Part shown: positions 17,122 through 24,720 of the stretch, piece by piece | How the letters are laid out: every line of letters starts with the position of its first letter | How positions within the stretch are numbered: position 1 is the first letter of the stretch | Assembly: GCF_046546475.1 (NCBI RefSeq) | Contig: NZ_JBKGXS010000001.1 | Location: forward strand, 124,001-188,000 | From: Pseudonocardia phyllosphaerae | GTDB lineage: Bacteria > Actinomycetota > Actinomycetes > Mycobacteriales > Pseudonocardiaceae | Direction: 5' to 3' | Length of the DNA: 64,000 nt | The notes under the pieces: generated by a model | What the model saw: the letters and a program-made list of their open reading frames with translations, nothing else | Database searches by the model: none | What the model was told of the DNA's origin: nothing | Program-made: the position numbers and the translations under genes

Positions 17122-17936
17122 CGTGCGGCGTCCGTGGTGGCGCCGTCCGGGGTGATACCGGCGAGCTCGAGCAGGTGGTCGCGCTCCGGGCCCTTGACCA
17201 GCGCGGCGGCCTCCGCCGGGTCGGTCGGCCCCAGCCCGTAGGACGGGCAGTCCACGGCCAGGGTGCACGCGCCGCAGGCGGGCTTGCGGGAGTGGCAGAC
17301 CCGGCGCCCGTGGAAGATCACCTCGTGCGACACGGTCGTCCAGTCGCGCCGCGGGACCAGCGCCCCGACGGCGTGTTCGACCTTGACCGGGTCCTCCTCG
17401 GTCGTCCAGCCCCAGCGGCGGACGAGCCGGCCGAAGTGGGTGTCGACGGTGATGCCGGGGACGTCGAAGGCGTTGCCGAGGATGACGTTCGCGGTCTTGC
17501 GGCCGATGCCGGGCAGCTTCACCAGGTCCTCGAGCCGCGCGGGCAGCTCCCCGCCGTACTTCTCGACGACGGCCGCCCCCAGCCCCATCAGCGACGACGC
17601 CTTGTTCCGGTAGAAGCCGGTCGGCCGGATCATCTCCTCGAGCTCGGTCCGGTCGGCGGCGGCGTAGTCCGCGGCGGTGGGGTAGCGCGCGAACAGCGCC
17701 GGGGTGACCTGGTTGACGCGCACGTCGGTGCACTGCGCGGACAGGATCGTCGCGACGGCGAGGTCGATCGGAGTGGTGAAGTCCAGCTCGCAGTACACGT
17801 GCGGGTACGCCTCGGCCAGCGCGCGCAGGATCCGGTTCACCCGCCGCGCGCGCCCGATCGGGGACTCCCCGGCCTGCACCCGCGCGGCGAGCCCGGCCGC
17901 GGCGCGCCGGGACGGCCGCCGGACGGAGGTGCTCAC
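17118..17936 (-). CDS. nth: Endonuclease III
   Basis: Nth removes oxidised pyrimidines and nicks the abasic site in base excision repair. The helix-hairpin-helix LPGIGRKTAN (141-150) includes the catalytic Lys147, and VDTH supplies the catalytic Asp165. Four cysteines at 214, 221, 224 and 230 fit the C-X6-C-X2-C-X5-C pattern of the [4Fe-4S] cluster. The 272-residue length is usual. GTG 17936 was chosen because a TACGCT -10 box lies 7 nt upstream. It is the first gene of a four-gene operon with 4-bp overlaps at two of the junctions. Confidence 0.95.
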   Translation of the reverse strand: MSTSVRRPSRRAAAGLAARVQAGESPIGRARRVNRILRALAEAYPHVYCELDFTTPIDLAVATILSAQCTDVRVNQVTPALFARYPTAADYAAADRTELEEMIRPTGFYRNKASSLMGLGAAVVEKYGGELPARLEDLVKLPGIGRKTANVILGNAFDVPGITVDTHFGRLVRRWGWTTEEDPVKVEHAVGALVPRRDWTTVSHEVIFHGRRVCHSRKPACGACTLAVDCPSYGLGPTDPAEAAALVKGPERDHLLELAGITPDGATTDAAR

Positions 17937-17943
17937 GTCACCG

Positions 17944-17949
17944 AGCGTA
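17944..17949 (-). promoter_or_regulatory. Predicted leaderless -10 (TACGCT) of the nth-marP operon
   Basis: TACGCT on the minus strand ends 7 nt before the GTG at 17936. Confidence 0.5.
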
Positions 17950-18160
17950 CGGGTGGGCCCCGACAGGATGGGCACCGACAGGATCGGCGCCGACGGGATG
18001 GGCACCGGTGGGAACGCGACGGCCCCGGCGTGCCACGGGCCTCCCGGCCGACTGCCGCATGATCATTACCGGACCGGGGTCACGAACGGGTCACAGGTCG
18101 GTGGCGCGCCGACCCCCGGTCGCCCGGCACGCGGACGGGTGCGAGAGGATCAGGTCTGCC

Positions 18161-18409
18161 ATGACTGCCTGGTTGAGCGTCCTCGTCCCGCTGCTGGTGA
18201 TGTTCTTCGCGCTCGGTATGGAGCGTGTGGAGTCCCGGCTCCGTGAGTCCACCGTGCGGCAGGACGAGCTGGACGAGATGCTGGAACAGCCCCGCCCGGA
18301 CGAGGTGCGCGCGCTGTTCCGCTCCGGTACCAGTCGCGCGCTGGAGCTGTTCCGCCTGCGGAACCGTCGGCGCCGGGGTACCCGACGGAGCCAGGTTCCG
18401 TCTGCCTGA
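18161..18409 (+). CDS. Small single-span membrane protein (Rv3675-like position)
   Basis: An 82-residue protein with one N-terminal hydrophobic segment (residues 3-20, AWLSVLVPLLVMFFALGM) and then a charged cytoplasmic part that ends in a basic RRRRGTRR stretch. The family function is unknown. It lies between nth and crp, the same place as the membrane protein Rv3675 in M. tuberculosis. The ATG at 18161 has a purine-rich GAGAGGA about 10 nt upstream and begins directly at the hydrophobic segment; an ATG at 18008 in the same frame lacks this support. Confidence 0.75.
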   Translation: MTAWLSVLVPLLVMFFALGMERVESRLRESTVRQDELDEMLEQPRPDEVRALFRSGTSRALELFRLRNRRRRGTRRSQVPSA

Positions 18410-18513
18410 CAAGATCGTCATGGGTGCTTACGGGTGCCCCTGGCGGACAATGACGACCCGATCGGCGGAAGCCGATCGGGTCGTGTGCTGCGCACGTGTG
18501 TGGTGAAGGCCTC

Positions 18514-18519
18514 TACACT
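18514..18519 (+). promoter_or_regulatory. Predicted -10 (TACACT) of crp
   Basis: TACACT lies 54 nt before the crp start, giving a leader of about 47 nt with a GAGGAG ribosome site. The same hexamer precedes the tRNA gene. Confidence 0.5.
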
Positions 18520-18573
18520 GGCGCGCCGACGACCTGCCGTGGCCGAAGCGGCCGGTGAGCGAGGAGCATTGCA

Positions 18574-19248
18574 GTGGACGAGGTTCTGATCCGGGCGGGG
18601 ATCTTCCAGGGCGTGGAACCCCAGGCGGCGGAGGCGCTGACCGAAGCGCTCGAGGCCACCGAGTTCTCGCGTGGGCAGGTCATCTTCTCCGAGGGTGAGC
18701 CCGGTGACCGCCTCTACATCGTTGCCGGCGGCAAGGTGAAGCTCGGCCGCAAGTCCCCGGACGGCCGGGAGAACCTGCTGATGGTGGCGGGGCCCTCCGA
18801 CATGTTCGGCGAGCTGTCGATCTTCGACCCGGGCCCGCGTACGTCGTCGGCGACCGCGGTGACCGAGGTGCGCTGCTACACGATGGACCGCGCCGCGCTG
18901 CGCGAGTGGATCGGCAAGCGCCCGGAGATCGCCGAGCAGCTGCTGCGCGTGCTGGCCCGCCGCCTGCGCCGCACCAACAACATGCTCGCGGACCTGATCT
19001 TCACCGACGTGCCCGGTCGTGTCGCGAAGTCGCTGCTGCAGCTCGCGCGCCAGTTCGGCTCCCAGGAGTCCGGCCTGCTGCGGGTCACCCACGACCTCAC
19101 CCAGGAGGAGATCGCCCAGCTCGTCGGCGCCTCCCGGGAGACCGTGAACAAGGCGCTCGCCGACTTCGCGCACCGTGGCTGGCTGCGGCTCGAGGGCAAG
19201 AGCGTGCTGATCCTGGAGCCCGAGCGTCTCGCGCGTCGCGCGCGCTGA
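18574..19248 (+). CDS. crp: Crp/Fnr-family cAMP-responsive regulator
   Basis: The 224-residue product matches M. tuberculosis Crp (Rv3676) in length and layout: a cyclic-nucleotide-binding barrel (about 10-120) with FGELSIFDPGPRTSSATA as phosphate-binding cassette, a long dimer helix, and a winged helix with LTQEEIAQLVGASRETVNKALADF as recognition region. It should bind TGTGA-N6-TCACA-type sites and control carbon, respiration and persistence genes. The GTG start follows GAGGAGC. Its last codons and stop lie inside the first unit of a 26-bp tandem repeat. A candidate target is noted at 61174-61189. Confidence 0.95.
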   Translation: MDEVLIRAGIFQGVEPQAAEALTEALEATEFSRGQVIFSEGEPGDRLYIVAGGKVKLGRKSPDGRENLLMVAGPSDMFGELSIFDPGPRTSSATAVTEVRCYTMDRAALREWIGKRPEIAEQLLRVLARRLRRTNNMLADLIFTDVPGRVAKSLLQLARQFGSQESGLLRVTHDLTQEEIAQLVGASRETVNKALADFAHRGWLRLEGKSVLILEPERLARRAR

Positions 19249-19330
19249 ATCGGCACCGCGCGTCGCGCGCGTTGATCGGTACCGCGCGTCGCGCGCGTTG
19301 ATCGGTACCGCGCGCCGCGCGCGCTGATCT
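19230..19330 (+). repeat. Four 26-bp tandem repeats spanning the crp stop
   Basis: Units start at 19230 (27 bp), 19257, 19283 and 19309. Each has a self-complementary GCGCG-T-CGCGC core followed by a TTGATCGGTAC-like half. The second and third units are nearly identical. The crp stop codon lies in unit one; the rest is untranslated. Each unit could fold, so the array may act as a transcription terminator. Confidence 0.85.
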
Positions 19331-19367
19331 TCCCCGTGCCCCTGGCGTCCCGGGGGGACGGAAACTC

Positions 19368-19387
19368 TCTGGTACGCACGTACCAGA
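19368..19387. promoter_or_regulatory. Perfect 20-bp palindromic operator
   Basis: TCTGGTACGCACGTACCAGA is a 9-bp perfect inverted repeat with a CA centre, ending 18 bp before the MFS start at 19406. Its place suits a dimeric repressor site over the promoter. No regulator gene is adjacent. Confidence 0.6.
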
Positions 19388-19405
19388 ACATGTGATGCTG
19401 GGAGC

Positions 19406-20662
19406 ATGGGCGCCACGTTCTCCGACTACCGGGCCGCCCTGTCCGCACCCGGCGCCGCCGCGCCGGTGTGCGCGTCGGCGCTCGGGCGGCTGCCCATCGC
19501 GATGTACAGCCTCGCGGTGCTGCTCTACGTCCGCGAGGCCCACGGGTCCTACGCCGTCGCCGGTGCGGTCTCCGCGGCCGCGCTGGTCGGCGTCGCGACC
19601 GGCATGGTCGCCCAGGGCCGGCTGCTCGACCGGCTCGGCCCGACCCGCCCGCTGCTGCTGATCGCGGCGGTGTACCTGCTGCTCGCGGCCGGTCTGGTCG
19701 TCGCGATCGAGGCTCGGGCGCCGCTCGCGGTACTCGCCGTGGTCGCGTTCGGGACCGGTGCGGCCGGCCCGGCGCTGGAGGGCGCGTCGCGGGCGTTGTG
19801 GTCGGAGCTGGTGCCCGCGGGACGGCGGCTCGAGGCGGCGCTGACCTACGAGGCGATCAGCCTCGAGACGTTCTTCATCCTCGGGCCCGCGCTCGCCGCG
19901 ATCCTGGTGACGACGACGCCGTGGCCCGGCACCGCACTCGTCGTCGCCGCCGTGCTCGACGCCGGCGGGACGGTCTGGTTCGCGCTCACCCCCGCCGTAC
20001 GGCGCCGGTCGGCGCGGATCCGCACCGCACGCGCGGCCGGGCCGCGGACGCCGTCGGGGGACGCGCTTCTCGGGGTGATCCGGCGGCCCGGGCTGCAGAC
20101 GGTGGCGCTGGCGTCGTTCGGGTTCGGGCTGGTCGCGGGCACCGCGGAGGTCGGGGTGCTGGCCGCGTCGGCGCATGCGGGGGCCCCGGCCGCGGGTGGC
20201 GTGCTGCTGTCGGCGTGGTCGGTCGTGTCCGTGCTCGCCGGGATCGGTTACGGGATGCGGCCGTGGCCGCGGGCACTGCACCTGCGGATGCCGGTGCTGC
20301 TCGGCGGGTTCGGCGTGCTCGTCGCGGTGATGGGTCTGGTGTCGCCGTCCGGGTCGCTGGTGTGGCTCGGGCTGGTCATGATCCTGGCCGGGGCGCTGAT
20401 CACCCCGCAGACCACGGCGCACTCGCTGGGTGTGGAGCTGACCGCGCCCGCGTCGGCGGCGACCGAGGCGTTCAACTGGGTGGTGACCGCGGCGGTGCTG
20501 GGGGTCTCCGGTGGGCAGTCGCTGGCCGGGGTGTGCGTGGACCGGCTCGGGCCCGCGGGCTACGCCGTCGGCGGCGGGCTGGGTGCGCTGGTCGCGGTGC
20601 TGCTGTGGATCCGCAGGCACGGGGTCGCCCGCGCCGCATCGGCACGGGAGGCGATGGCGTGA
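19406..20662 (+). CDS. MFS transporter
   Basis: A 418-residue, 12-span major facilitator. Recognisable parts are SALGRLPIAMYSLAVLLYVRE in the first span, GRLLDRLGPTRPLL for the signature loop, and GVCVDRLG near the end. The substrate is unknown, but small-molecule efflux is the usual role of this type. The ATG has GGGAG 5 nt upstream. A palindromic operator lies just in front, which suggests local repression. Its stop overlaps the following HD-domain gene (GTGA). Confidence 0.85.
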   Translation: MGATFSDYRAALSAPGAAAPVCASALGRLPIAMYSLAVLLYVREAHGSYAVAGAVSAAALVGVATGMVAQGRLLDRLGPTRPLLLIAAVYLLLAAGLVVAIEARAPLAVLAVVAFGTGAAGPALEGASRALWSELVPAGRRLEAALTYEAISLETFFILGPALAAILVTTTPWPGTALVVAAVLDAGGTVWFALTPAVRRRSARIRTARAAGPRTPSGDALLGVIRRPGLQTVALASFGFGLVAGTAEVGVLAASAHAGAPAAGGVLLSAWSVVSVLAGIGYGMRPWPRALHLRMPVLLGGFGVLVAVMGLVSPSGSLVWLGLVMILAGALITPQTTAHSLGVELTAPASAATEAFNWVVTAAVLGVSGGQSLAGVCVDRLGPAGYAVGGGLGALVAVLLWIRRHGVARAASAREAMA

Positions 20663-21366
20663 AGCGCAGTGCCGCGGACCTGGGCGAGCTGCGTGCGGTC
20701 GTCGCCGCCGAGATGGCCGGGGCCGACGTCGCGCACGACCTCGGGCACCTCGACCGGGTCGCCGGACTGACCGGGCGGCTCGCGTCACGGGAGGGCCTGG
20801 ACGGCTACGCCGCCACGGTCGCCGCCTACGTGCACGACCTGCACCGCGCCGCCGAGGCCCGCACCGGCGTCGTCGTCGCCCCGGCCGAGGTCCGCGCCGC
20901 CGCGGCCGCGGTGCTGGACCGGGCCGGGATCGACCCCGCCGTGCACGAGGCCGTGCTGGACGCGGTCGAGGCCACCGGCCGGTACTCGTTCTCCGCGGAC
21001 CCCGCCGCCACTGTTCCGGAGGGCGACGCGGCCCGGATCGCCGCCTGCCTGCACGACGCCGACATGCTGGACGCCATGGGCGCCACCGGGATCGCCCGCG
21101 CCTTCGCCTACGGCGGCGCGATCGGCGAGCCGCTGTGGGACCCGGCCGCGTCGGTGCGCACCGACGGCTACCGCTCCGGGCCGACCGGCTCCGTCGTCGC
21201 GCACTTCCACGAGAAGCTGCTGCGGCTGCGCGGGGAGCTGGTCACCGCGGCCGGCCGCGAGCTGGGCGAGCGGCGGCACGCGGCGCTGGAGGAGTTCGTG
21301 CGCCGGTTCCGCGAGGAGTGGATCGAGGCCCACGACGACGCCGCGGGGGCCCCGCCCGCGCCGTGA
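20659..21366 (+). CDS. HD-domain phosphohydrolase
   Basis: The 235-residue protein has the HD metal site: DVAHDLGHLDRV for the first His, AAYVHDLHR for the His-Asp pair, and ACLHDADMLDAMG with a later Asp. HD enzymes hydrolyse phosphate esters of nucleotides or similar metabolites; the arrangement resembles the YedJ/YfbR-like uncharacterised group with DADxLDAMG. It is translationally coupled to the MFS gene and may act on a compound handled by it, which is inference. Its stop is only 5 bp from the stop of the convergent MBL gene. Confidence 0.82.
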   Translation: MKRSAADLGELRAVVAAEMAGADVAHDLGHLDRVAGLTGRLASREGLDGYAATVAAYVHDLHRAAEARTGVVVAPAEVRAAAAAVLDRAGIDPAVHEAVLDAVEATGRYSFSADPAATVPEGDAARIAACLHDADMLDAMGATGIARAFAYGGAIGEPLWDPAASVRTDGYRSGPTGSVVAHFHEKLLRLRGELVTAAGRELGERRHAALEEFVRRFREEWIEAHDDAAGAPPAP

Positions 21367-21370
21367 GCGC

Positions 21371-22159
21371 TCAGCCGCGCAGGTGATCCAGCTGCGCGCG
21401 CACCGACAGCTCCGCGGCGTCCCACAGCGACTCGTCGACGTCGGCGTAGACCACCTCGACCACCCGGCGGGCCGTCGCGTCCGGGCCCAGCTGCTCCAGT
21501 GCGGCCCGAACCTGGTCCAGGCGCTGCTCACGGTGGGTGAGGTACCGGGTCGCGACCGCGGCGGCGTCGGGCAGCTCCGGTCCGTGCCCGGGCAGCACCG
21601 GCGTCCCGGCAGGCAGCTCGGCGATCCGGCGCAGCGAGGTCAGGTACGGACCCAGTGCCCCGTCCGGGTGGGCGATCACCGTGGTGCCGCGGCCGAGGAT
21701 CGTGTCCCCGGCCAGCAGCGCGGCCCCGTCCACCCCCGGTGCGGTGACCAGCAGTGACACCGAGTCCGAGGTGTGTCCCGGGGTGGCGAGCACGGTCAGC
21801 TCCACCCCGGCCGCGCAGATCGTCTCCCCGTCGGTCAGCGGGGCCGTGCCGCACACCAGGTCCGGGTCGGCGGCGTACACCGGGGCGCCGGTCAGCTCGG
21901 TGAACCGGTCGATCCCGCCCGCGTGATCGTGGTGACGGTGGGTGAGCACGACCGCGGCCACGGTCCGGCCGCCGGCGAGCGTCTCGAGGTGGGTGCCGTC
22001 GTCCTCACCCGGGTCGACGACGACCACGTCGGCCGCACCGGGCGCGGCCAGCACCCAGGTGTTGGTGCCGTCGAGGGTCATCGGGCCGGGGTTGTCCTGC
22101 AGCAGGACCGACGCCAGCGGGTGGGCCGGGCGCAGCTCACCGTAGAGCGGGTGGGTCAC
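21371..22159 (-). CDS. MBL-fold metallo-hydrolase (Rv3677c-like)
   Basis: The 262-residue protein carries the dinuclear zinc motif THRHHDHAGG, then ATPGHTSDS and AGDTILG, which supply the remaining His and Asp ligands, and PGHGPEL near the end. The family covers glyoxalase II, beta-lactamase-like and RNase-Z-like hydrolases; the C-terminal winged-helix-like tail recalls human LACTB2-type proteins, so an endoribonuclease activity is possible. GTG 22159 overlaps the stop of the upstream NUDIX gene (GTGA). Its synteny partner is Rv3677c. Confidence 0.85.
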   Translation of the reverse strand: MTHPLYGELRPAHPLASVLLQDNPGPMTLDGTNTWVLAAPGAADVVVVDPGEDDGTHLETLAGGRTVAAVVLTHRHHDHAGGIDRFTELTGAPVYAADPDLVCGTAPLTDGETICAAGVELTVLATPGHTSDSVSLLVTAPGVDGAALLAGDTILGRGTTVIAHPDGALGPYLTSLRRIAELPAGTPVLPGHGPELPDAAAVATRYLTHREQRLDQVRAALEQLGPDATARRVVEVVYADVDESLWDAAELSVRAQLDHLRG

Positions 22160-22962
22160 CGGCCGGCCTCGGTGAAGCGCCAGGTCGGGTCGCCGGGCAG
22201 CGTGATCGTCACGACCTTCCCCTCGCGGCGCACCTCGGGGGTGATCGGCGAGATGTCCCGGCTCTCGGCGGCGTCGAGGACGGCCGCGGTGTCGTTGTGC
22301 TCCGCGAGCTCCTGCAGCGTGCGCAGGGTCGGCGGCATCAGCTTCACGTCCCCGGTCTCGTAGGCGGCGAGCGCATCGGCGGGGCGCCACCAGCGGGCCT
22401 CGACGGCCTCGCTGGTGTGGTCGTCGGCGTCCTGGCCCTCGGGAACCCGTGCGACGAGGAACGCGGTGTCGTAGCGCTTCGGCTGCCCCTGCGGGGTGAT
22501 CCAGCGCGACCACGGCACCAGCAGGTCCGCGCGCAGCTGCAGGTCGTGCTCGGCGAGCAGCCACGGCAGCGAGACCCGGTGGTCCACCAGCTGGGCGCGG
22601 TCGTCGGCGAGGTGGCCGACCGGGCCGGGGGCGTCGCCGTCGGTGGCGGCGAGCAGCACCCCGCTCTCCTCGAACGTCTCGCGCACCGCGGCGGTCACGA
22701 CGGCGGCCGCGGGCTCGGCGTCGAGACCGAGACGGGCACCGAACCGTTCCGGGTCCGGCCCGGTCCAGCGGTCGGGGTCCGGGGTGTCGTCGCGGGCGAC
22801 ACCACCACCGGGGAACACCGTCATGCCGCCGGCGAACGCCATCCCGGCGACGCGGCGCTGGAGGAAGACCTGCAGGTCACCGGAGCCGGGCTCGTCGCGG
22901 ACCAGCAGCACGGTGGCGGCGGGTCGCGGCTCGACCGGCGTCTGCGGCGGAGGAGCTGTCAT
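22156..22962 (-). CDS. NUDIX hydrolase
   Basis: The 268-residue product opens with an AATVLLVRD strand and has FPGGGVARDD followed, after an insert, by VTAAVRETFEESGVLL, which is a NUDIX box stretched by about 35 residues between the GG and REXXEE parts. This layout is seen in the RNase-like and NUDT19-like (acyl-CoA hydrolase) groups, so a CoA-ester substrate is one possibility. The ATG at 22962 has TAGGGT 7 nt upstream. It is the first gene of a pair with the MBL hydrolase. Confidence 0.82.
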   Translation of the reverse strand: MTAPPPQTPVEPRPAATVLLVRDEPGSGDLQVFLQRRVAGMAFAGGMTVFPGGGVARDDTPDPDRWTGPDPERFGARLGLDAEPAAAVVTAAVRETFEESGVLLAATDGDAPGPVGHLADDRAQLVDHRVSLPWLLAEHDLQLRADLLVPWSRWITPQGQPKRYDTAFLVARVPEGQDADDHTSEAVEARWWRPADALAAYETGDVKLMPPTLRTLQELAEHNDTAAVLDAAESRDISPITPEVRREGKVVTITLPGDPTWRFTEAGR

Positions 22963-22969
22963 GTGCCGG

Positions 22970-22975
22970 ACCCTA
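22970..22975 (-). promoter_or_regulatory. Predicted leaderless -10 (TAGGGT) of the NUDIX-MBL operon
   Basis: TAGGGT on the minus strand ends 7 nt before the ATG at 22962. Confidence 0.5.
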
Positions 22976-23014
22976 GGACATCGCACCGGTGCACCGGCGA
23001 GTGAGAATGCCCGC

Positions 23015-23911
23015 ATGAGGATCGGACTGGTCGGCGCGGGCCCGTGGGCGCGCACCGTGCACGCGCCCGCGATCGCCGCACACCCGCAGTGGAGCGCGGC
23101 GGGTGTCTGGGCCCGGCGCCCGGAGGCGGCGGCCGAGGTCGCGGCGGTGTCCGGCGGGCCGGTGCACGACTCGTTCGACGACCTGCTCGACGCCTGCGAC
23201 ACCGTCGCGTTCGCCGTCCCGCCGCAGGTCCAGGGTGAGCTCGTGCTCCGCGCCGCGGCCGCCGGGAAGCACCTGGTGCTGGAGAAGCCGCTGGCCGCGG
23301 ACCTGGTGGCGGCGGAGCGGGCAGCCGCCGCGATCGACGACGCCGGGTGGTACTCGGCGACGATGCTGACCCTGCGGTTCGACCCGGCGATCCGGGCCTG
23401 GCTCGACGCCGTGCCGGCCGGCCCGCACGGGCCGGACACGGTCGCGGCGGCGCGCTGGCTGTCCGGGGCGCTGCTCGGCGGGCCGTTCGCGACGTCGTCG
23501 TGGCGGGCCGAGCACGGCGCGCTGCTCGACGTCGGCCCGCACGTGATCGACCTGCTCGACGCCGCACTGGGCCCGGTGACCGGCGTCGACCAGGCCCGGC
23601 TCGACGAGCCGGACCTGTGGCGGATCGGGTTGTCGCACAGCGGCGGCGCGCACAGCTCGATGATGCTGTCGCTGCGGATCCCGGTGGACCCGACCGACTT
23701 CGAGGTCGCCGTCGCAGGCGGCGCCGGTCGGCACCTGCTCGACACGCGCCCCGCCGACGCCGCGGCCTGCTACGGCACGCTGCTCGGCGAGCTCGCGACC
23801 GCGATCGACACCGGTGAGCCGCTCACCGCTGTCGACGCCCGCCGTGCCCTGCACCTGCAGCAGATCGTCGAGGAGATCCGCGCCGCCGTACGGGACCGAG
23901 AAACCGGGTAG
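23015..23911 (+). CDS. Gfo/Idh/MocA-family oxidoreductase
   Basis: The 298-residue protein has the NAD(P)-binding motif GLVGAGPWA at the very N-terminus and the EKPLAADL block (about 89-96) whose Lys-Pro is characteristic of the family. DVGPHVIDLL supplies the conserved His. These enzymes oxidise or reduce sugars and cyclitols; the substrate is unknown. ATG 23015 starts directly before the Rossmann strand, and a GAGAAT hexamer lies about 7 nt upstream. It runs divergently from the NUDIX gene with about 52 bp between starts and converges on the RidA gene. Confidence 0.85.
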   Translation: MRIGLVGAGPWARTVHAPAIAAHPQWSAAGVWARRPEAAAEVAAVSGGPVHDSFDDLLDACDTVAFAVPPQVQGELVLRAAAAGKHLVLEKPLAADLVAAERAAAAIDDAGWYSATMLTLRFDPAIRAWLDAVPAGPHGPDTVAAARWLSGALLGGPFATSSWRAEHGALLDVGPHVIDLLDAALGPVTGVDQARLDEPDLWRIGLSHSGGAHSSMMLSLRIPVDPTDFEVAVAGGAGRHLLDTRPADAAACYGTLLGELATAIDTGEPLTAVDARRALHLQQIVEEIRAAVRDRETG

Positions 23912-23913
23912 GT

Positions 23914-23997
23914 ACGACCGCGCCGGGCGGACGATCCGGGTGCTACCGCGCTGGGCGGACGACCTGGGTGCTACCGCGCTGGGCGGACGACCTGGGT
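23914..23997 (+). repeat. Three 28-bp tandem repeats between convergent genes
   Basis: Units at 23942-23969 and 23970-23997 are identical; 23914-23941 differs at a few positions, and a partial copy (GCTACCGC) continues to about 24005. The array fills the gap between the oxidoreductase stop and the RidA stop, and the partial unit supplies the RidA stop codon. It has no spacers, so it is not a CRISPR. Confidence 0.9.
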
Positions 23998-23998
23998 G

Positions 23999-24454
23999 CT
24001 ACCGCACCTCGACGACCAGCTCCACCTCGACCGGGACGTCCAGCGGCAGCACCGCGACGCCGACGGCGGAGCGGGCGTGCCGCCCCGCGTCGCCGAAGAT
24101 CTCGCCCAGCAGGTCGGAGGCCCCGTTGACGACGCCCGGCTGCCCGGTGAACGACGGGTCCGACGCGACGAAGCCGACCACCTTCACCACACCGGTGACG
24201 GCGTCGAGCCCGACCAGGCCGTCGACGGCGGCGAGCGCGTTCAGCGTGCAGATCCGGGCCAGGTCGTAGGCCTGCTCCGGGGTGACACCGGCGCCGACCT
24301 TGCCGGTCGCGGCGACCTTCCCGTCGACGAACGGGACCTGGCCCGCGGTGAAGACGAGGTCGCCGGTGCGGCGCGCCGGGATGTAGGAGCCGGCCGGCGT
24401 CGCGACCTCGGGAAGGGTGATCCCCAGCTCCTGCAGGCGGGCGCGCGCGCTCAC
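23999..24454 (-). CDS. RidA/YjgF-family enamine-imine deaminase (Rv3678c-like)
   Basis: The 151-residue protein has the RidA core: the GDLVFTAGQVP strand, then GVTPEQAYDLARICTLNALAAV, GLDAVTGVVKVVGFVAS, and ARSAVGVAVLPLDVPVEVELVVEV at the end with the conserved RxxxG/P region. RidA hydrolyses reactive 2-aminoacrylate-type intermediates. The usual substrate Arg corresponds to the R in ARSAVG. GTG 24454 overlaps the DUF4177 stop (GTGA). The stop is embedded in the tandem repeat downstream. Confidence 0.88.
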   Translation of the reverse strand: MSARARLQELGITLPEVATPAGSYIPARRTGDLVFTAGQVPFVDGKVAATGKVGAGVTPEQAYDLARICTLNALAAVDGLVGLDAVTGVVKVVGFVASDPSFTGQPGVVNGASDLLGEIFGDAGRHARSAVGVAVLPLDVPVEVELVVEVR

Positions 24455-24621
24455 GACTGGACCGGGCGCTTGAAGTAGGCGACGAGCTGCTCGGGGCTGG
24501 CACCGGCGGTGACGGTGACCAGCTCCCAGCCCTCCTGGCCGAAGTTGTCCAGGATCGCCTTGGTGTTGTGGATCAGCAGCGGGGCGGTCAGGTATTCCCA
24601 CTTCACGACCGGAGAGCTCAT
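24451..24621 (-). CDS. DUF4177-type small protein (Rv3678A-like)
   Basis: A 56-residue protein, MSSPVVKWEYLTAPLLIHN..., with the pattern WEY..T....N.....LN..G.EGWELV.V that marks DUF4177 and similar small basic proteins. The function is unknown. It is coupled to RidA by a 4-bp overlap and has a TAGGGT box 7 nt before its ATG. The same tiny gene sits beside the RidA homologue in mycobacteria, which makes it a real gene despite its size. Confidence 0.8.
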   Translation of the reverse strand: MSSPVVKWEYLTAPLLIHNTKAILDNFGQEGWELVTVTAGASPEQLVAYFKRPVQS

Positions 24622-24628
24622 GGTCGCG

Positions 24629-24634
24629 ACCCTA
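24629..24634 (-). promoter_or_regulatory. Predicted leaderless -10 (TAGGGT) of the DUF4177-ridA operon
   Basis: TAGGGT on the minus strand ends 7 nt before the ATG at 24621. Confidence 0.5.
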
Positions 24635-24708
24635 GCGGTCGGCGGCGGGACACGTGTGGGCCGCACCTCGTCCGGGCTCGTCGGGAGGCCGACGGCGTGC
24701 GATCTCCG

Positions 24709-24714
24709 TACGCT
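24709..24714 (+). promoter_or_regulatory. Predicted leaderless -10 (TACGCT) of the ATPase operon
   Basis: TACGCT ends 6 nt before the GTG at 24721. Confidence 0.5.
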
Positions 24715-24720
24715 GCCCCC

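Noticed and set aside
18481..18505. Crp autoregulatory site upstream of crp
   Set aside because: GTGTGCTGCGCACGTG looks dyad-like but does not fit TGTGA-N6-TCACA well enough.
19230..19330. Possible CRISPR array
   Set aside because: Units of 26 bp touch each other, the first is coding, and no spacers exist.
23914..23997. Possible CRISPR array
   Set aside because: The 28-bp units are directly joined without spacers and no cas genes are near.
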